Shown one piece after another: positions 13,645 through 24,318 of a stretch of DNA of 64,000 nucleotides. Numbering within the stretch: position 1 is the first letter of the stretch; each line of letters starts with the position of its first letter. The translations under genes were made by a program, and so were the position numbers. This stretch comes from Gyromitra esculenta (Eukaryota; Ascomycota; Pezizomycetes; Pezizales; Discinaceae): positions 62,001-126,000 of the forward strand of contig JBCAML010000014.1 of assembly GCA_038503075.1 (NCBI GenBank). Reading direction: 5' to 3'. The notes under the pieces are model-generated. The model searched no databases. It saw only the letters and a list, made by a program, of their open reading frames with translations, and had not been told where the DNA came from.

Positions 13645-14424
13645 ATGGCCTCCGTACAGAAGAGCTCTCCTGCTGCTGCCGATGCTGCCGCAAAGCAGCG
13701 GATAATCAACCACATGAATGCAGACCATTCTTCACAGCTCAGCGATTACCTCCAGTACTATTCGCGGCTCCCAGTATCCCTCGCCTCCACGGCAGAGCTC
13801 GTCGATATATCGCTGACGCAATTGACCATCTCAACAAAGCCCTCGCCAACCGGAACAACAACAACATATATCCCCATTCGACCAGCACCAATGGAGTCGT
13901 ACGATGAGGCTCGGGAGCGAATGGTCTACATGGCCAATGAGGCAATGGAGGGGCTCGGCAAAAGCCCATATATCATAGACTTCTATGCATCACCAAAGGG
14001 GTTCGCTCAATGGGCGACCGTGTTTGGTGTCTGCCTGGGATTCTATGGCTTTTCGTTCTCGAGTAATTTCGAGAAGGGGGCGTTCATCCGAGAGTAAAGC
14101 CCCCCGGGGCATAGCAAGACTTTTTTTTTTAGACTGCCTTGATCATGCTAACCTTCAAATAGATATATCCTCTTCTTCAGTCCTACACTGGCCGATATCT
14201 GCCAACAGTACCACTTTGCCTGGCTCGTCCTCATGCTAATAATCCACTTTGTCGAGACTATCCACATGGAAAAGTCTCGTTTGCGTAAACATGGAACCCC
14301 CCGCTTCAGTCGCGCGTGGTGGCAGTGGATCATAGGTACCTTTTTCGAGGGCTTTGGCAGCTTCCTGAGATTTGACCAGGCTGTTAAAAGGGTGAAGGAG
14401 AAGACGATGAAGGAGAAGCATTAG
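13645..14424 (+). CDS. DUF2470-domain integral membrane protein, 2 exons, 236 aa
   Basis: Model: join(13645..14093,14163..14424), with donor GTAAAG, branch GCTAAC and acceptor AAATAG; the junction restores frame. Residues 17-100 match the DUF2470 pattern: AKQRIINHMNADHSSQL at the start, the segment typical of the family's split-barrel fold, then a Pro/Thr strand region and an ARERMVYMANEAMEGLG helix. The C-terminal half has membrane segments (FAQWATVFGVCLGFYGFSF, and FAWLVLMLIIHFVETIHM across the splice) and a basic tail with EKTMKEKH. In other proteins DUF2470 accompanies haem- or flavin-binding split barrels; a role for this fungal membrane form is not established to my knowledge. The start CCATGG is a good context. 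Confidence 0.85.
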
Positions 14425-14820
14425 ATAACAAGATAGAACTTAGGCTACCATTAGTATTAGCGAAATAGCTGTGGTCACCGACGTGGGCTTTGAGTGGGCT
14501 CTGAGTGAGCAAGAGAGAGCAATATTGTGTGATGAGATGCGGGGTCAGAGGTCTATGTTGAAGTCACTGCGAGCATAACACAATTTCATACCCAAAGTAT
14601 GAAACGCTCTTATGACTCTACTACAGTTTCCAAAGCTATACGCATTCTACGAGCGTACGATCGATACTCACTCGTGAATAATATCTCCATAGGTACAAAC
14701 GCCCTTAAACCAAGCAACAAACTTGGTAGGAAACTCCCCAAGAGGTTAAACCTTATCACAGATCAAAGACCCATTTGCACATGCAAGTGACAAAAATCCA
14801 CAAAAAAATAAGAATAATGA

Positions 14821-14892
14821 CTCCGATGCGGGGAATCGAACCCCGATCTGCTCGGTGAAAGCGAGCGATGCTAACCGTTACACCACATCGGA
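14821..14892 (-). tRNA. trnE(uuc): tRNA-Glu (anticodon TTC), no intron
   Basis: A 72-base cloverleaf on the minus strand. The acceptor stem TCCGATG pairs with CATCGGA, with G as discriminator. The anticodon stem is GCTCG/CGAGC with loop CTTTCAC (anticodon TTC), and the T-arm is GGGGTTCGATTCCCC. The B-box is intact. A TTAGGG-type motif lies about 51 bases upstream of the 5' end. Confidence 0.95.
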
Positions 14893-14943
14893 TATATTTA
14901 CGCTTGACAACTTGCGCTATAGATACGACATTCAATATAGCTG

Positions 14944-14958
14944 TAAACCCTAACCCTA
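14944..14958 (-). promoter_or_regulatory. TTAGGG-type box upstream of tRNA-Glu
   Basis: In the tRNA sense the sequence reads TAGGGTTAGGGTTTA, two telomere-like repeats, ending 51 bases before the tRNA 5' end. The same motif in the same orientation sits 53 bases before the tRNA-like locus at 16726. It could bind a TTAGGG-recognising (Tbf1/TRF-like) factor; that is inference. Confidence 0.4.
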
Positions 14959-15470
14959 TAAGTACACCCCGAACCCGCTGAAAGAAAGCTTTATAGCTCT
15001 ATGCATAATTAGATCTTTTGTTCTAGCACCATCTATCCCTTTCTCCCTATTCAAGAGGAACTACCTCAAGCTTATCGCGCGACAGCGATTCAATTCCGCC
15101 AAGGCACAGTATTCATTGCGAAGATATTGAGAATTGCACATAAGAATTAGAGGTAGGATGAAACAATATGTGCGCGATACCAAGTTTTCCCGGTTGTAGA
15201 CGATAAGTAAAAAGTAGAAAGTAAGTTCATTCCTGTCTGTAATACTACCACCAAATCTGAAGGCCATCTTGGCTGTAATTTCATGATAAGTCACTCATTA
15301 TCACTCGAAGCGCCAATTCCGAACTGAAATACTACTGCGCGATAATGAAAAAACCTCAAGTTCTTTTACGCCCATACACATACCGTCCTTTCAGTCTAAC
15401 GCACTAGAGCTTCCGCGTCAATTAAACAAAACCACCAATAATCTATGCGGAAGCATGACCCAAGTCGAAT
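14959..15470. other. Intergenic
   Basis: AT-rich flank between the tRNA upstream box and the decayed gene at 15.5 kb. No gene was recognised. The open frames lack conserved features. Confidence 0.4.
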
Positions 15471-16243
15471 CTAGTATACATGCAGGATCCACCCACAGCT
15501 CTTCAGAGCGAGATAATCTTGTGCCCCGCGCCACGGTAACAACCACACGTCTGTACCAAATATTTGGCTCAGTAGCAAGTCCCCCTTCTGTGCTTCTTCA
15601 AGGGTATGAACCTTCCCCTTGATGAACTTGTTTTGCGGAGATAGCCACAACAGGTGCATCAGAGAATAGTCATGACTCAGCCTAGCTCCTGATATCGACT
15701 TGAAAACATCATAAAGCGTCGCAGTTGCACAGACAATATGTTTTGTGTGTAGCGGGCCCTCTGCGTCTATTGATATCTGTGAAATGTCTGTGATGATATG
15801 GTATGAATATGGGCGTGCCTTGGCATGCCCTGGCATAGCGGGCTGATGGGAAAGTGGAGCTTCTGCAGACTCTCGATCAAGTCAAATGATGCAACTGTGA
15901 TTTTCACAATATCGAGAGCGTAAAAGCCATGTTTAATAGTCAAATCCTTCCAACCCGGTCCAGGTTCCATGAACCACTGCATCATCCCCATTCTTAGTTC
16001 GAGCACAAACTTGAATCCTTTGGAGGGGAATTCCACGGCGAGCATCGGAAGCGGAAGTCGAGGCAGATTCTCAATTCTCTGGACTGGTATGTATTTGTTG
16101 AGATGCCGTTTTAGTATTGCGTTGTCCAGGATCTCCTGTATCCCGGGGCTGGCTGGTATTTCCTTGCCATCCACCAGTCTAAATATTCCGAAATCGCTCG
16201 CTTTGACGAGGTCAGTGTCAAGATCAGTCGCAGACGGTCGGAT
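15471..16243 (-). pseudogene. Decayed paralogue of the unknown gene at 29293-30123
   Basis: The minus-strand translation aligns with the intact protein at 29.3 kb over most of its length. Examples are VEFPSKGFKFVLELRMGMMQW against IEVPEARFKYVLEQRHGVIQW, KLHFPISPLCQ against QYLFPVSAICQ, and HTLEEA...GTDVWLLPW against YTFEEA...NEDVWLVPV. The homologous reading shifts frame near 15820-15835. At the 5' end the matching frame runs into a TGA just above 16243 with no ATG, so the first 40 or so residues are missing. Frameshift plus lost start argue for a pseudogene; an unrecognised intron at the shift is a weaker alternative because the intact copy has no gap there. The family is not recognised. Confidence 0.7.
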
Positions 16244-16658
16244 TCAATAGTTTATTATGGTAAGAGGATCCATCACCAAATAGGTTGATGAAAGCTAGAA
16301 GATATGGATGGGACTAGGTGGTGAGGTGAAGTAAGGTGGACTTAGGTTGAAGTAGAGAAAACAAGCTTCAAGCAACTACTAATTCATGGTCCACGTTTAT
16401 ACTAGTCCGATACTACATGTATGCTATCCTAGCACCACATGCAGCCCTGTGGAAAGAGTGAAAGATCCTACACTGTATGATCGTGTTCCATTTAGCCAAG
16501 AACCCATCTTTCTCTATCTATTTAGCTCTCGTCCATTACTCGCGCCCCATCAACCCCTAGAGCACCAAGCCATCAATCGGCCACATCTCCCAAGCAAATA
16601 ACCAGCAAGCCATCCAAAATACATCCAGCCCCCCAAAAATTCCAAAACCATATCACAT
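16244..16658. other. Intergenic
   Basis: Upstream of the decayed paralogue and of the tRNA-like locus. It has simple TGG/AGG-rich stretches near 16290-16370. No gene was recognised. Confidence 0.4.
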
Positions 16659-16672
16659 GGGTTAGGGTTATA
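16659..16672 (+). promoter_or_regulatory. TTAGGG-type box upstream of the tRNA-like locus
   Basis: GGGTTAGGGTTATA ends 53 bases before the 5' end of the tRNA-like sequence at 16726, in the same orientation as the box upstream of the tRNA-Glu at 14.8 kb. Confidence 0.4.
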
Positions 16673-16725
16673 ACGCCAAGTCATTTCAGTTCAGATAGCT
16701 TCTTCCAAATCCCTTACCAGTCCCA

Positions 16726-16792
16726 TCCGTTGTGGTGTAACGGCTACCATGGCTTGCTCCAGAGTATTGGGGTTCGAATCTCCGCAACGGAG
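16726..16792 (+). pseudogene. Degenerate tRNA-Glu-like gene (probable tRNA pseudogene)
   Basis: The acceptor stem TCCGTTG/CAACGGA, the Glu-type D-arm GTGTAACGGCTACCAT and the T-arm GGGGTTCGAATCTCC are intact, but the locus is 67 bases against 72 for its relatives. Compared with the tRNA-Glu(CTC) at 20.9 kb, about five bases of the 3' half of the anticodon arm are missing (GCTTGCTC is followed directly by CAGAGTATT). No five-pair anticodon stem forms around any reasonable anticodon. It is probably non-functional, although the internal promoter boxes and upstream TTAGGG box remain. Confidence 0.6.
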
Positions 16793-17157
16793 ATCAACTT
16801 TTTCCTAGAATACCCCTAAGGAACTAATTTGATGTACTGCACAACTACAGTTTATTGCCCTCCAAGTGAAGAAACACACAAAAAAAAGGGCAGCCTATGC
16901 CTAATGCCCGGTCTCTAGAAAAAACAAGAGAGAGGCTCCAAAAGTAATGTATTTACAAAACGCTCCTTTTGACCAATATCAACCTACCCCCCTCCAGGTT
17001 CAAATACGTTAAAAATGACAAATGAAAGTCGTGGTAAGAACAGGACGGAATATGGCGCTGCATAACCATGTTCTCACCCTGTATGTATCCGGCACTCAGT
17101 GCTCGACAAAGAATTAGAAAGACATAGAAAAGAAGAAAAGAAGAAAATTTTAGCAAA
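16793..17157. other. Intergenic, 3' flank of the 755-aa gene
   Basis: 3' flank of the minus-strand gene that ends at 17158. Short A-rich runs. No gene was recognised. Confidence 0.4.
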
Positions 17158-19598
17158 TCAAATAACTGCCCCAGTCCGCATTGTCCCTTGAAGACCTGTA
17201 TCGAGTCCCGTGATAACACGCTTTAGTGTTCGTGTACGAAGTTCGTATAGTCTTCCACCGGGTAGCGTGGAAGGGTCTGGAGCTACAAGGTTATGCAGTG
17301 GCTGTGGTGTTGGGCTTCGCGTGGTCTGTCTAATGGTATTTGATGTGGCGTTAGATGTACTGCGGGAGTGTAGAGATGTCGGGACTGGCTTTCGGGGGAC
17401 TTTGTAGATGGCTAGAGGCGCGACTGTGATAGGTGTGGTAGAAGTCATGTGAAATGAGGGTGAAACCTTTCGTGGCATAGGAGTAGTCACGATAGCTGAA
17501 GGTGAGGCCTTTCGTGGCATTTGAGTAGTCACGGTAGCTGAGGGTGCAGTCTTTCGTGGCATTGGAGTAGTCACGGTAGCTGAGGGTGCAGTCTTTCGTG
17601 GCATTGGAGTAGTCACGACAAGTGAGGGTGAGGCCTTTCGGGGAATAGGAGTAGTCACGATAGATGAGGGTGCAGTCTTTGGGGGTATAATAGTAGTCAT
17701 GACAGATGTAGGAGCAGTACTAGCAGTGGCTGGACGGGTGATAGTACTGTTGGCGGTGGTGCTGTTGGCGGTGGTGCTGACGGTGGTACTGTTGACGGTA
17801 GCACTATAAGCTGTAGCCGTTGTAGGTGTACGGGCGGCACTGGTATTGGCGGTTGTGGGTCGGCTCAGGTGAATGCTAGGGATAGGAGGGATAGGAGGAA
17901 GTGCCGTGAATGGCAGAAGCGACATTGCGCTGACTGCAGTGATAGGGTCAGGACTACCAGGACTCCCCGGGTCAGGAATAATTCCGGTGGTGGTTTGGAA
18001 GAGGTGTAGTTTCTCGATTATCGAAACCAGCACCTCGACGAGCGCTGTTGCGTCAGTCTCGCCAGTCTCGAACATGTATGTAACTTTTCCACTGCCGTCG
18101 TATTCGATGGTTTCCCCAACTCGTGAAATCGTGCTGAATTTGGGACCCGCGAAGGAGTTTGCTGTTATTGAGCCGATAAACTTGATCGGGCTCGGTATGT
18201 ATTGTCGTAGAACGAACTCGCCATTCCTGCTCTGCAGGACTAAATTCACGCCGTTGGAGTCGTAGCACGGGACAAGGAATAATGTTGAGTTCTTGAAGAG
18301 ACTATACAGACTCAACTTTGTCGACGGGAGTTCACCCTTCACACGGATGGAGAAATCGGTGTTTGTAATAACACGCTGGATGTTCATCTCAAAAACCGCA
18401 TCATCGTCCAACTCATCGTCCAGTCCCAATGTATTCACGCCCGCTAATTGCACTGTCTTTTTCAGCAGCGCGAGGGCCTTCTCAGCCTCTGATGCACAGT
18501 GCTTTCCCAGTGAGTGGCGGCGGAATGGAGTTCTACTACTAGTCGGCTTCATGTCGCTGAAGACCAGCCGGGCCTGAGTCTTGATGGGGTCCGAGACGTT
18601 CCTGCCTTCACAGGTTCTCACTCGAACACGGTTGAGGGTTAGTATCGTCGAGGTTTTCGTGTAGATCAGCTGTGGCTCAAAATTCTTGCCCACATCCAAG
18701 ACAGTCCGTTCAGCGCGCTCCCCGAATCTCAGCGTTACCCGGGCAAAACGGAGATACGCGTCGTCCTTGAAATGAATCGCATCCAGCGTACTCGCAACCA
18801 AGATCGAAGATTTCGGCGCACTCTTGTATGTCGCAAATCCAATGCGGTCCACCATGGCATCTAGCCGTTTCCATTCATCGCCGACGCGAACCTCGAATTG
18901 GACATCGACGCGGCGTAGAAATGGCGTTTGCTTTGCGCAATTCGAAATGATGTAGCACCGCTCCTTCGACTTTACTCCAGCATCAAACCCGATACCAAAC
19001 GGATGCACTTTCTCCCTCTTCGGAGACTGTAGAAACCGTTTCGCGGCGAGGGCGTTGAGAAGCTCCGTCAATGCCGCAAAGATCTGGTCCTTTTCCTTGC
19101 TTGCGAACTTTATACGGACGTAGTGCGCTTCGGCGCCCGTACCCTGATTGCAGCATATACCGTATATCTTCCATGAGAAATCCCGTTTAATATCGCGGAC
19201 ACACCGTGTGGAATTGGTCGTGTGAAATCGCGAACATCGCTTCTTCGCTGCATCAAAAATCAGCAATTGCGAAAACCCCCGGTAAATTTCGCCCCCCACC
19301 AAAATAGAGGGGGGAGAGAAGGAACGAAGACATACACCACGAACTCGCCGATCCAGAGGTAGATTTCAAGAAAATGGCGCCAGCCTCAAACAGACTCGAC
19401 GGAGTAATCGAAACGTTTTTCGTCTTTTCGCTTCGGTCGTCGCGCTCGTTCTTCGGCAGGTTCCAAGTTACGTATTCAAGCTCCCTGGATATTCACCCGG
19501 TGGTTAGCCCCCCCCATTTGTTTCCCCCCTCTCTGTTTCCCCTTGAGCTTCGCTGGGGACGAAACTAACATGTCGCCGATTGCCTTCACTTTCTCCAT
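17158..19598 (-). CDS. Uncharacterised protein with Thr/Pro/Ser-rich repetitive C-terminus, 3 exons, about 755 aa
   Basis: Model: complement(join(17158..19247,19336..19484,19570..19598)). Both introns are GT-AG, with donors GTTAGT and GTATGT, and the phases close. The start is uncertain: an in-frame ATG at 19682 would add 28 residues. Residues 1-440 look globular (ELEYVTWNLPKNERDD near the start, then mixed alpha/beta patterns) and match no family I recognise. After about 470 the protein becomes Pro-rich (LPPIPPIPSIHL), then Thr/Ala/Ser-rich, then carries about six 14-residue units of the form VTTPMPRKTAPSAT, and ends with a basic tail. No signal peptide or membrane helix is evident. The mix of a folded N-half and a disordered basic/Pro tail suggests a nuclear or cytoskeletal scaffold, but no function can be assigned. 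Confidence 0.72.
17444..17708 (-). repeat. 42-bp coding tandem repeat, about six units
   Basis: Within the 755-residue gene, units of 42 bases encode variants of VTTPMPRKTAPSAT. The two central units are identical or nearly so at DNA level, and outer units diverge, which suggests recent central expansion. Confidence 0.8.
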
Positions 19599-20862
19599 TT
19601 CCTGCACTGCGCCGCCCAGCGGCTCTGTGGGGGGAGTCGTGTCGACGGGTACGGTCCTTCCATCTCGCTGTCCGGTCCTCATGGTGTACTGCCTAGCCCT
19701 GTCCGTTCTGTCCTGTCCAGCGGGCCTCGGTATCAAGCAAAAGGAGAGAGAAAGAAAAGCACCCACTCTCTTAAGCGGGGGGGGAGGTAAATAGAAGGAA
19801 GAAAGAAAGAAAGAAAACCAAGAAACTCTTCCGTCCAGATCAGCTTGCTTATACGTTTAATTGACGGCGAAGCTAAGTGGGCTAGCAACAGTGGCAAGTT
19901 TCAAGATATTTCCAAGAAGGGTAGGTGGATGGGACGGGTGGTGCTGGTGGAAGGGGAAAGCTCTTATAACCAGCCTACCATAGATAGATAGAATGGACAG
20001 AATGGATATTAGATGTAGCTGGCCTATCGCAGGCCTTTTTCTTCCTTCGTACTGTTCCAGTCGCCATCTCTCCCGACGTTCTACAAATAACATCCAGTCG
20101 GGGGGCGAGCTGATCCTTGCTGCTTCAGCCGAGCGGCGCTTCCACAGCGATGCCCATAGAAGTCCGTAACCCCAGCCAGGCAACCAGCCAACCAGATTCC
20201 GCCTTCCACAGCGAAACCTCTGCAGAATAAAAAGAACACAAGCCTTTTGGAACCTCGATTAATCGGCGGACTGATAGACTGTAGTTTCTCGACCGTTTCT
20301 CGAGAGTCTGGTTGGCGGAGACTAACCGATAGCTGTAGACCGGCAATTCAATTGGTGTGGCACAGTGCAATTCTGCTCATGGCACAGCCCCACTATCACC
20401 ATCCATCTCGAAGTGTAAAGTCGCTATAAAAGGAACATCTCTAGAATAGTCAGTCGCCTGACGATGAACACAGGCAGACCAGATTGTGTAGGGCCAGTGT
20501 AGTGCCACGTTGCTGACAATCGAAACCTTTGCTTCTTTAATGGAATGGAGGAATGGAGGGGAGTGCTTACTCTGCAGGCTTCGGAGATCTGTATTCTTCA
20601 ATATACCTCTCAGCCCTGGAGAACGGCGATTCAAGCTTCACCTCTCTGCAGGCTACCCTAGATCCTGGTGGTGCTTTGTGTGTCTCGGACAGACATATTT
20701 AGAACAGGTGTATCCCTGAAACGTGCAAAAACCCTGGTCCGGTGATAGAGTGCTTATCGATTGTCAACTACAAACAAACAGCGGAGGTGAAACGAAACGT
20801 TCAAAGGAAGCAGTTATTCGGTGTCGATGCCATCACCTACACCAAAAAAAAGTATGGAATTT
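19599..20862. other. Intergenic
   Basis: Promoter side of the 755-residue gene (up to about 19.8 kb, with a GAAA run near 19800), then unassigned DNA. The open frames on both strands lack conserved features. Confidence 0.4.
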
Positions 20863-20950
20863 TTCCGTTGCGGGGAATTGAACCCCGATCTAGTCGGTAT
20901 TCGTTAAATCGAATGAGAGCGACTGATGCTAACCATTACACCACAACGGA
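20863..20950 (-). tRNA. trnE(cuc): tRNA-Glu (anticodon CTC) with a 16-base intron
   Basis: An 88-base minus-strand gene. The acceptor stem TCCGTTG/CAACGGA has discriminator A, and the T-arm is GGGGTTCAATTCCCC. The anticodon stem AGTCG/CGACT encloses a 23-base loop. Removing TTCGATTTAACGAATA after position 37 leaves the loop CTCTCAC with anticodon CTC, the canonical place for a nuclear tRNA intron. The intron can itself pair (TTCG/CGAA), as expected for the bulge-helix-bulge structure. Confidence 0.93.
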
Positions 20951-23638
20951 TTGATGCTCCCGTCGGCGATTTAGTAAATCTGAAGCTTAGACTTGAAGAA
21001 ATAGCTGGTTTACCACTCCAGCAAACCTAGATCCAAACCGCCGGAACCCCTCCCAACGTCCATCATGCGTACCATCCATCTAGGAACGCTCACAGAAAGC
21101 AAAACGCGAGCTTTAGCCAGGAAGATCCTCGCGAAGCTACCATTGTCGCACGAACGGGTGTTTGAGGGTTGCGGCTCGGCACTGGGTACATACGGTGCCA
21201 CGTGAAATCGTAACTCGGACCAGCAGTTCGTGAATCGTCATACCTATCACCCCGCGTTTTATGTAAACACGGACTCCATCGAGTGGAGATTATCTGAATG
21301 GAGATTTCAAGCGTGCGCGTCATCTCGCGATATATAGAAACTCACACTCGTCTGCCCGAAAGCCAACGGTTTGCATTTGCGGAGATAAGAAATTGGTCTG
21401 GGGTATGAATTGGTACTGCCGAGCACCAGGATATCGGCATCGGGATACATGCACATACCTACCAGTGGGTTTTCCTTCGGGCCGGTACCCCACCGTGGGG
21501 GAAGTTTGAAGCCAACGAAAATTAACTCACTGCTCAGGAGGGTTTGCGTCTTTCTATTACATGTTTCCATAACCCATGGCCAGGCACAAACACCGAATCC
21601 CATCACTCAGCCCGGGATCTGTATATATTCCCTTGAAATACCTGCGTCCTTGCCCATATATGAGATTGTTACATGAAACCCGGTTTTCTGTCCTGGATGA
21701 ATAAAAAAGCGTTCGCCCAATCCAAGCTTGGAGCCGCGTTCCGAGTATTAATTAAGCACTCTACCCGACAACCAACCTCGCAACTCAGACTCCTGTCTGT
21801 CTGGTTACGAACGAGATGAAGCCAGCGAATTACTAACTTACGCTTAGGAACGTGTAAATAAGGTGTCTTTCTTACTGCGTTCAGTCAAAAACTTCGTATA
21901 GGAAGGTCACATATCAGATGGTTTGAGAAATGCATACAAACCCTAACCCTGGAGCTTTAATGCAGTATTCACCAAAGACGAAAACAGCGATTACGAGATG
22001 TCCAGTAAACACATACGATAGTTGGCTACTCATCGGACAGGGTGTGATACTTATTAGTGTTTGCAGTTTACATCCACAGACGTGTAAAACCTTGTCTCGA
22101 CCTCTCGATGATCTCGTTAAAATTTGAAATTACCCCTGGCTAGCTCGGCGCGCTAAACGGGATGCCCTTGGACTTACCGCATCCCGTGAAGCCCCAGGTC
22201 TCTCCAGGGCCTCTCCAGGGTCTCTTCATCGCACCGCGAGGTCGCTTCATGATCCCTCACTCATGTGTCCTGTAGGTATGTACACTGACTCGACAGGCCA
22301 AAGGGACTGGATTCCACATGACCGAAACCACGTTACGCAGAAGTCATAGGATCATGAGAACTCACTCGTGACGCCTGTACGCCAAGCAGGGATGGCCAGG
22401 TATAGTGCAGGGAGAGGTGGAGTTTAAGATAGGTCCTCTCCCTCCTTCCTCCGCGATAAGGATGGAAAATGAGGGGTCTTGGCTGTTCGTTCTTTTCCAC
22501 AGCCGTGTTTCTCTGGTCACATTGCAATCAAAAAACGAAAGCAATAGAACGTATTGCACGCAACTACGGTATACACGTGTGTTCGCTTGTCCCCATGGTA
22601 CTTTCAGCAGAAGTCTCATCATACATCGTGATTCGAAATTTCCGCGACACGCCTGTCTACATGATGCATAGGGGTTAGCGGATATTGCGCGCACCAACAG
22701 CCAAATTACAGCGTGTTGATCTCCGCTCCACCATTTCGCCATCGCACGTCCGAGCGCAGGGCCGCCAGGGACAACAAGGTTAGGCTGGGTTAGGTTAGGT
22801 TAGGGGAATGCGGCGAGCGAGAGAGCCTTGGAGGGAGGAGAAACCCCTCGTTAGCATATGCAGACGCATCCAGTTGGCCATGTCCGCAATAGTGAGGAGG
22901 AGGAAACTCGACTGACTGACTGACTGACTGGCTGACTGAATTGGACTGGACTGGACTGGATGGACTTGTCCAAGTCCAAACACCCCTTTTCCTGGGCGTC
23001 TGGCTGATTGCCAGCCAGCGGACTGCCTGTCACGAAGCTGGTGCTGGTGCTGGCATGCTCCATTTCACCTGGTCTGGGCTACATGTCCCTATGTACTTTA
23101 CATACCTGCTACCCGTTCTATCCAATACCTGCCTGTCTCTTGTCTGTGGCTTTAAACCACGCGTGAAGGGTGATCCATTTCCAGCCGCAGTCTGGTGGTG
23201 ATCAATCAATCACTCACAGTTAGCAAGCTAGCCCAAGAGGAAAGACTATAATATACGGTGGTCGACAGACTCTCTCCCCCTTCTTTTTATTCTTCTCCTC
23301 CCCTCTCCCTCCCCTACCATTACCGTCCCTGAACTACGTCCCTCTATCATTTGCTGTTTCTCACATAGTAGATTAAGGCACGGGTGCAGCTGAGATTCGA
23401 GATTCGGCTGTGACGTTTTCGTAAGGCTAACCTTACCCCCCCGGAACCAACTACCTAGCTACCTGGCTGGTGGTCATTGCTACGCTTGGTGCTCGTGCTA
23501 AAACTCATTTGACCTAGGAAAGGATAAATCAAAGTCTTCTCCCCCTCCTGCTCCTCTCTTCAGCAGCTTCCTTCATCCTCAATTAGCTACCATCTCTTGC
23601 CTCTCATCCAAGAAAAAAACTCCTTATTCATCACCATC
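20951..23638. other. Intergenic, about 2.7 kb, with simple repeats
   Basis: No gene was recognised. It holds a short TTAGGG-like pair near 21938-21952, degenerate GGTTAGGTTAGGTTAGG near 22780-22804, a GACT/GGACT simple repeat at 22907-22962, and a pyrimidine-rich leader before the gene at 23639. Confidence 0.4.
22907..22962. repeat. GACT / GGACT microsatellite
   Basis: Five GACT-type units, a short interruption, then GGACT units. Confidence 0.7.
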
Positions 23639-24318
23639 ATGTTGGACGCAGAAGAAAGCTCTGGCAAGTCCAAATACAGACCAACCTCGTATGCTTCCTC
23701 CCCGAACCCCCCTGGCCATTCCTTGAGTGCATCCGTCTAATGACCTGTCCAGGACAATCGCGCGATCGTTCTCAGACCAACTGAATGACGCGTTCCTGAT
23801 TGATGATAATTTGGACAAGCTCGCCTCAACCGTAGAGCAGAAGTAGGCTCTCCCACTCCACCAATCCTACCCCATTCCTACCCCTGAATAAAGGTTCTGA
23901 CACTCGGTCCAGGAAGCGATCAGTGACATTTCAATCCCACGAACTCAAGCTCCTCGAAGAATCCATCCGTCGAGCTGAAGCCCTTCTCGAAGAGAAAAAG
24001 AACCGTCTTTCGATGCAATTTCCCGACGCCGCCGCCGCCATGAACGAAAATGTTCCCGTACCATCCAGGAAAACCAGAGCACCGATCCCAAGCTACGAAA
24101 GCAATGGTAACGAGAACGACAAAGTTGCTGAAGCCAATGGCAGCGCCGAGCCACCAAAGAGAGCTGCTCCGAAGCCCCCGGGAACCGAAGGTTATGTAGT
24201 TGTGCAGAAGACACCAAGCATTCTGGGCGCTGTGGCGGGGTCAGAGGAGAAGAGGAGGTTTGGCGACCAGTACAAGGGAAGACCGCCTCCACCCCCACCT
24301 GTAGCGGCTGAGAGCTGA
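23639..24318 (+). CDS. Small coiled-coil protein of unknown function, 3 exons, 181 aa
   Basis: Model: join(23639..23688,23753..23842,23913..24318), with GT-AG introns of 64 and 70 bases and phases that close. The start is in ATCATGTTGG. Residues 1-45 are polar (MLDAEESSGKSKYRPTS). An amphipathic helix follows at roughly 50-85 (HELKLLEESIRRAEALLEEK), likely a coiled coil. The remainder is disordered and Pro/Ala-rich and ends in a polyproline run (RPPPPPPVAAES) that could bind SH3, WW or profilin-type domains. No catalytic motif is visible and the family is not recognised. The consistent three-exon structure supports a real gene. Confidence 0.72.

Noticed and set aside
22776..22808. GGTTAGG run as telomere array
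   Set aside because: Units are GGTTAG(G) with errors, not TTAGGG repeats; too short and degenerate for telomeric DNA.
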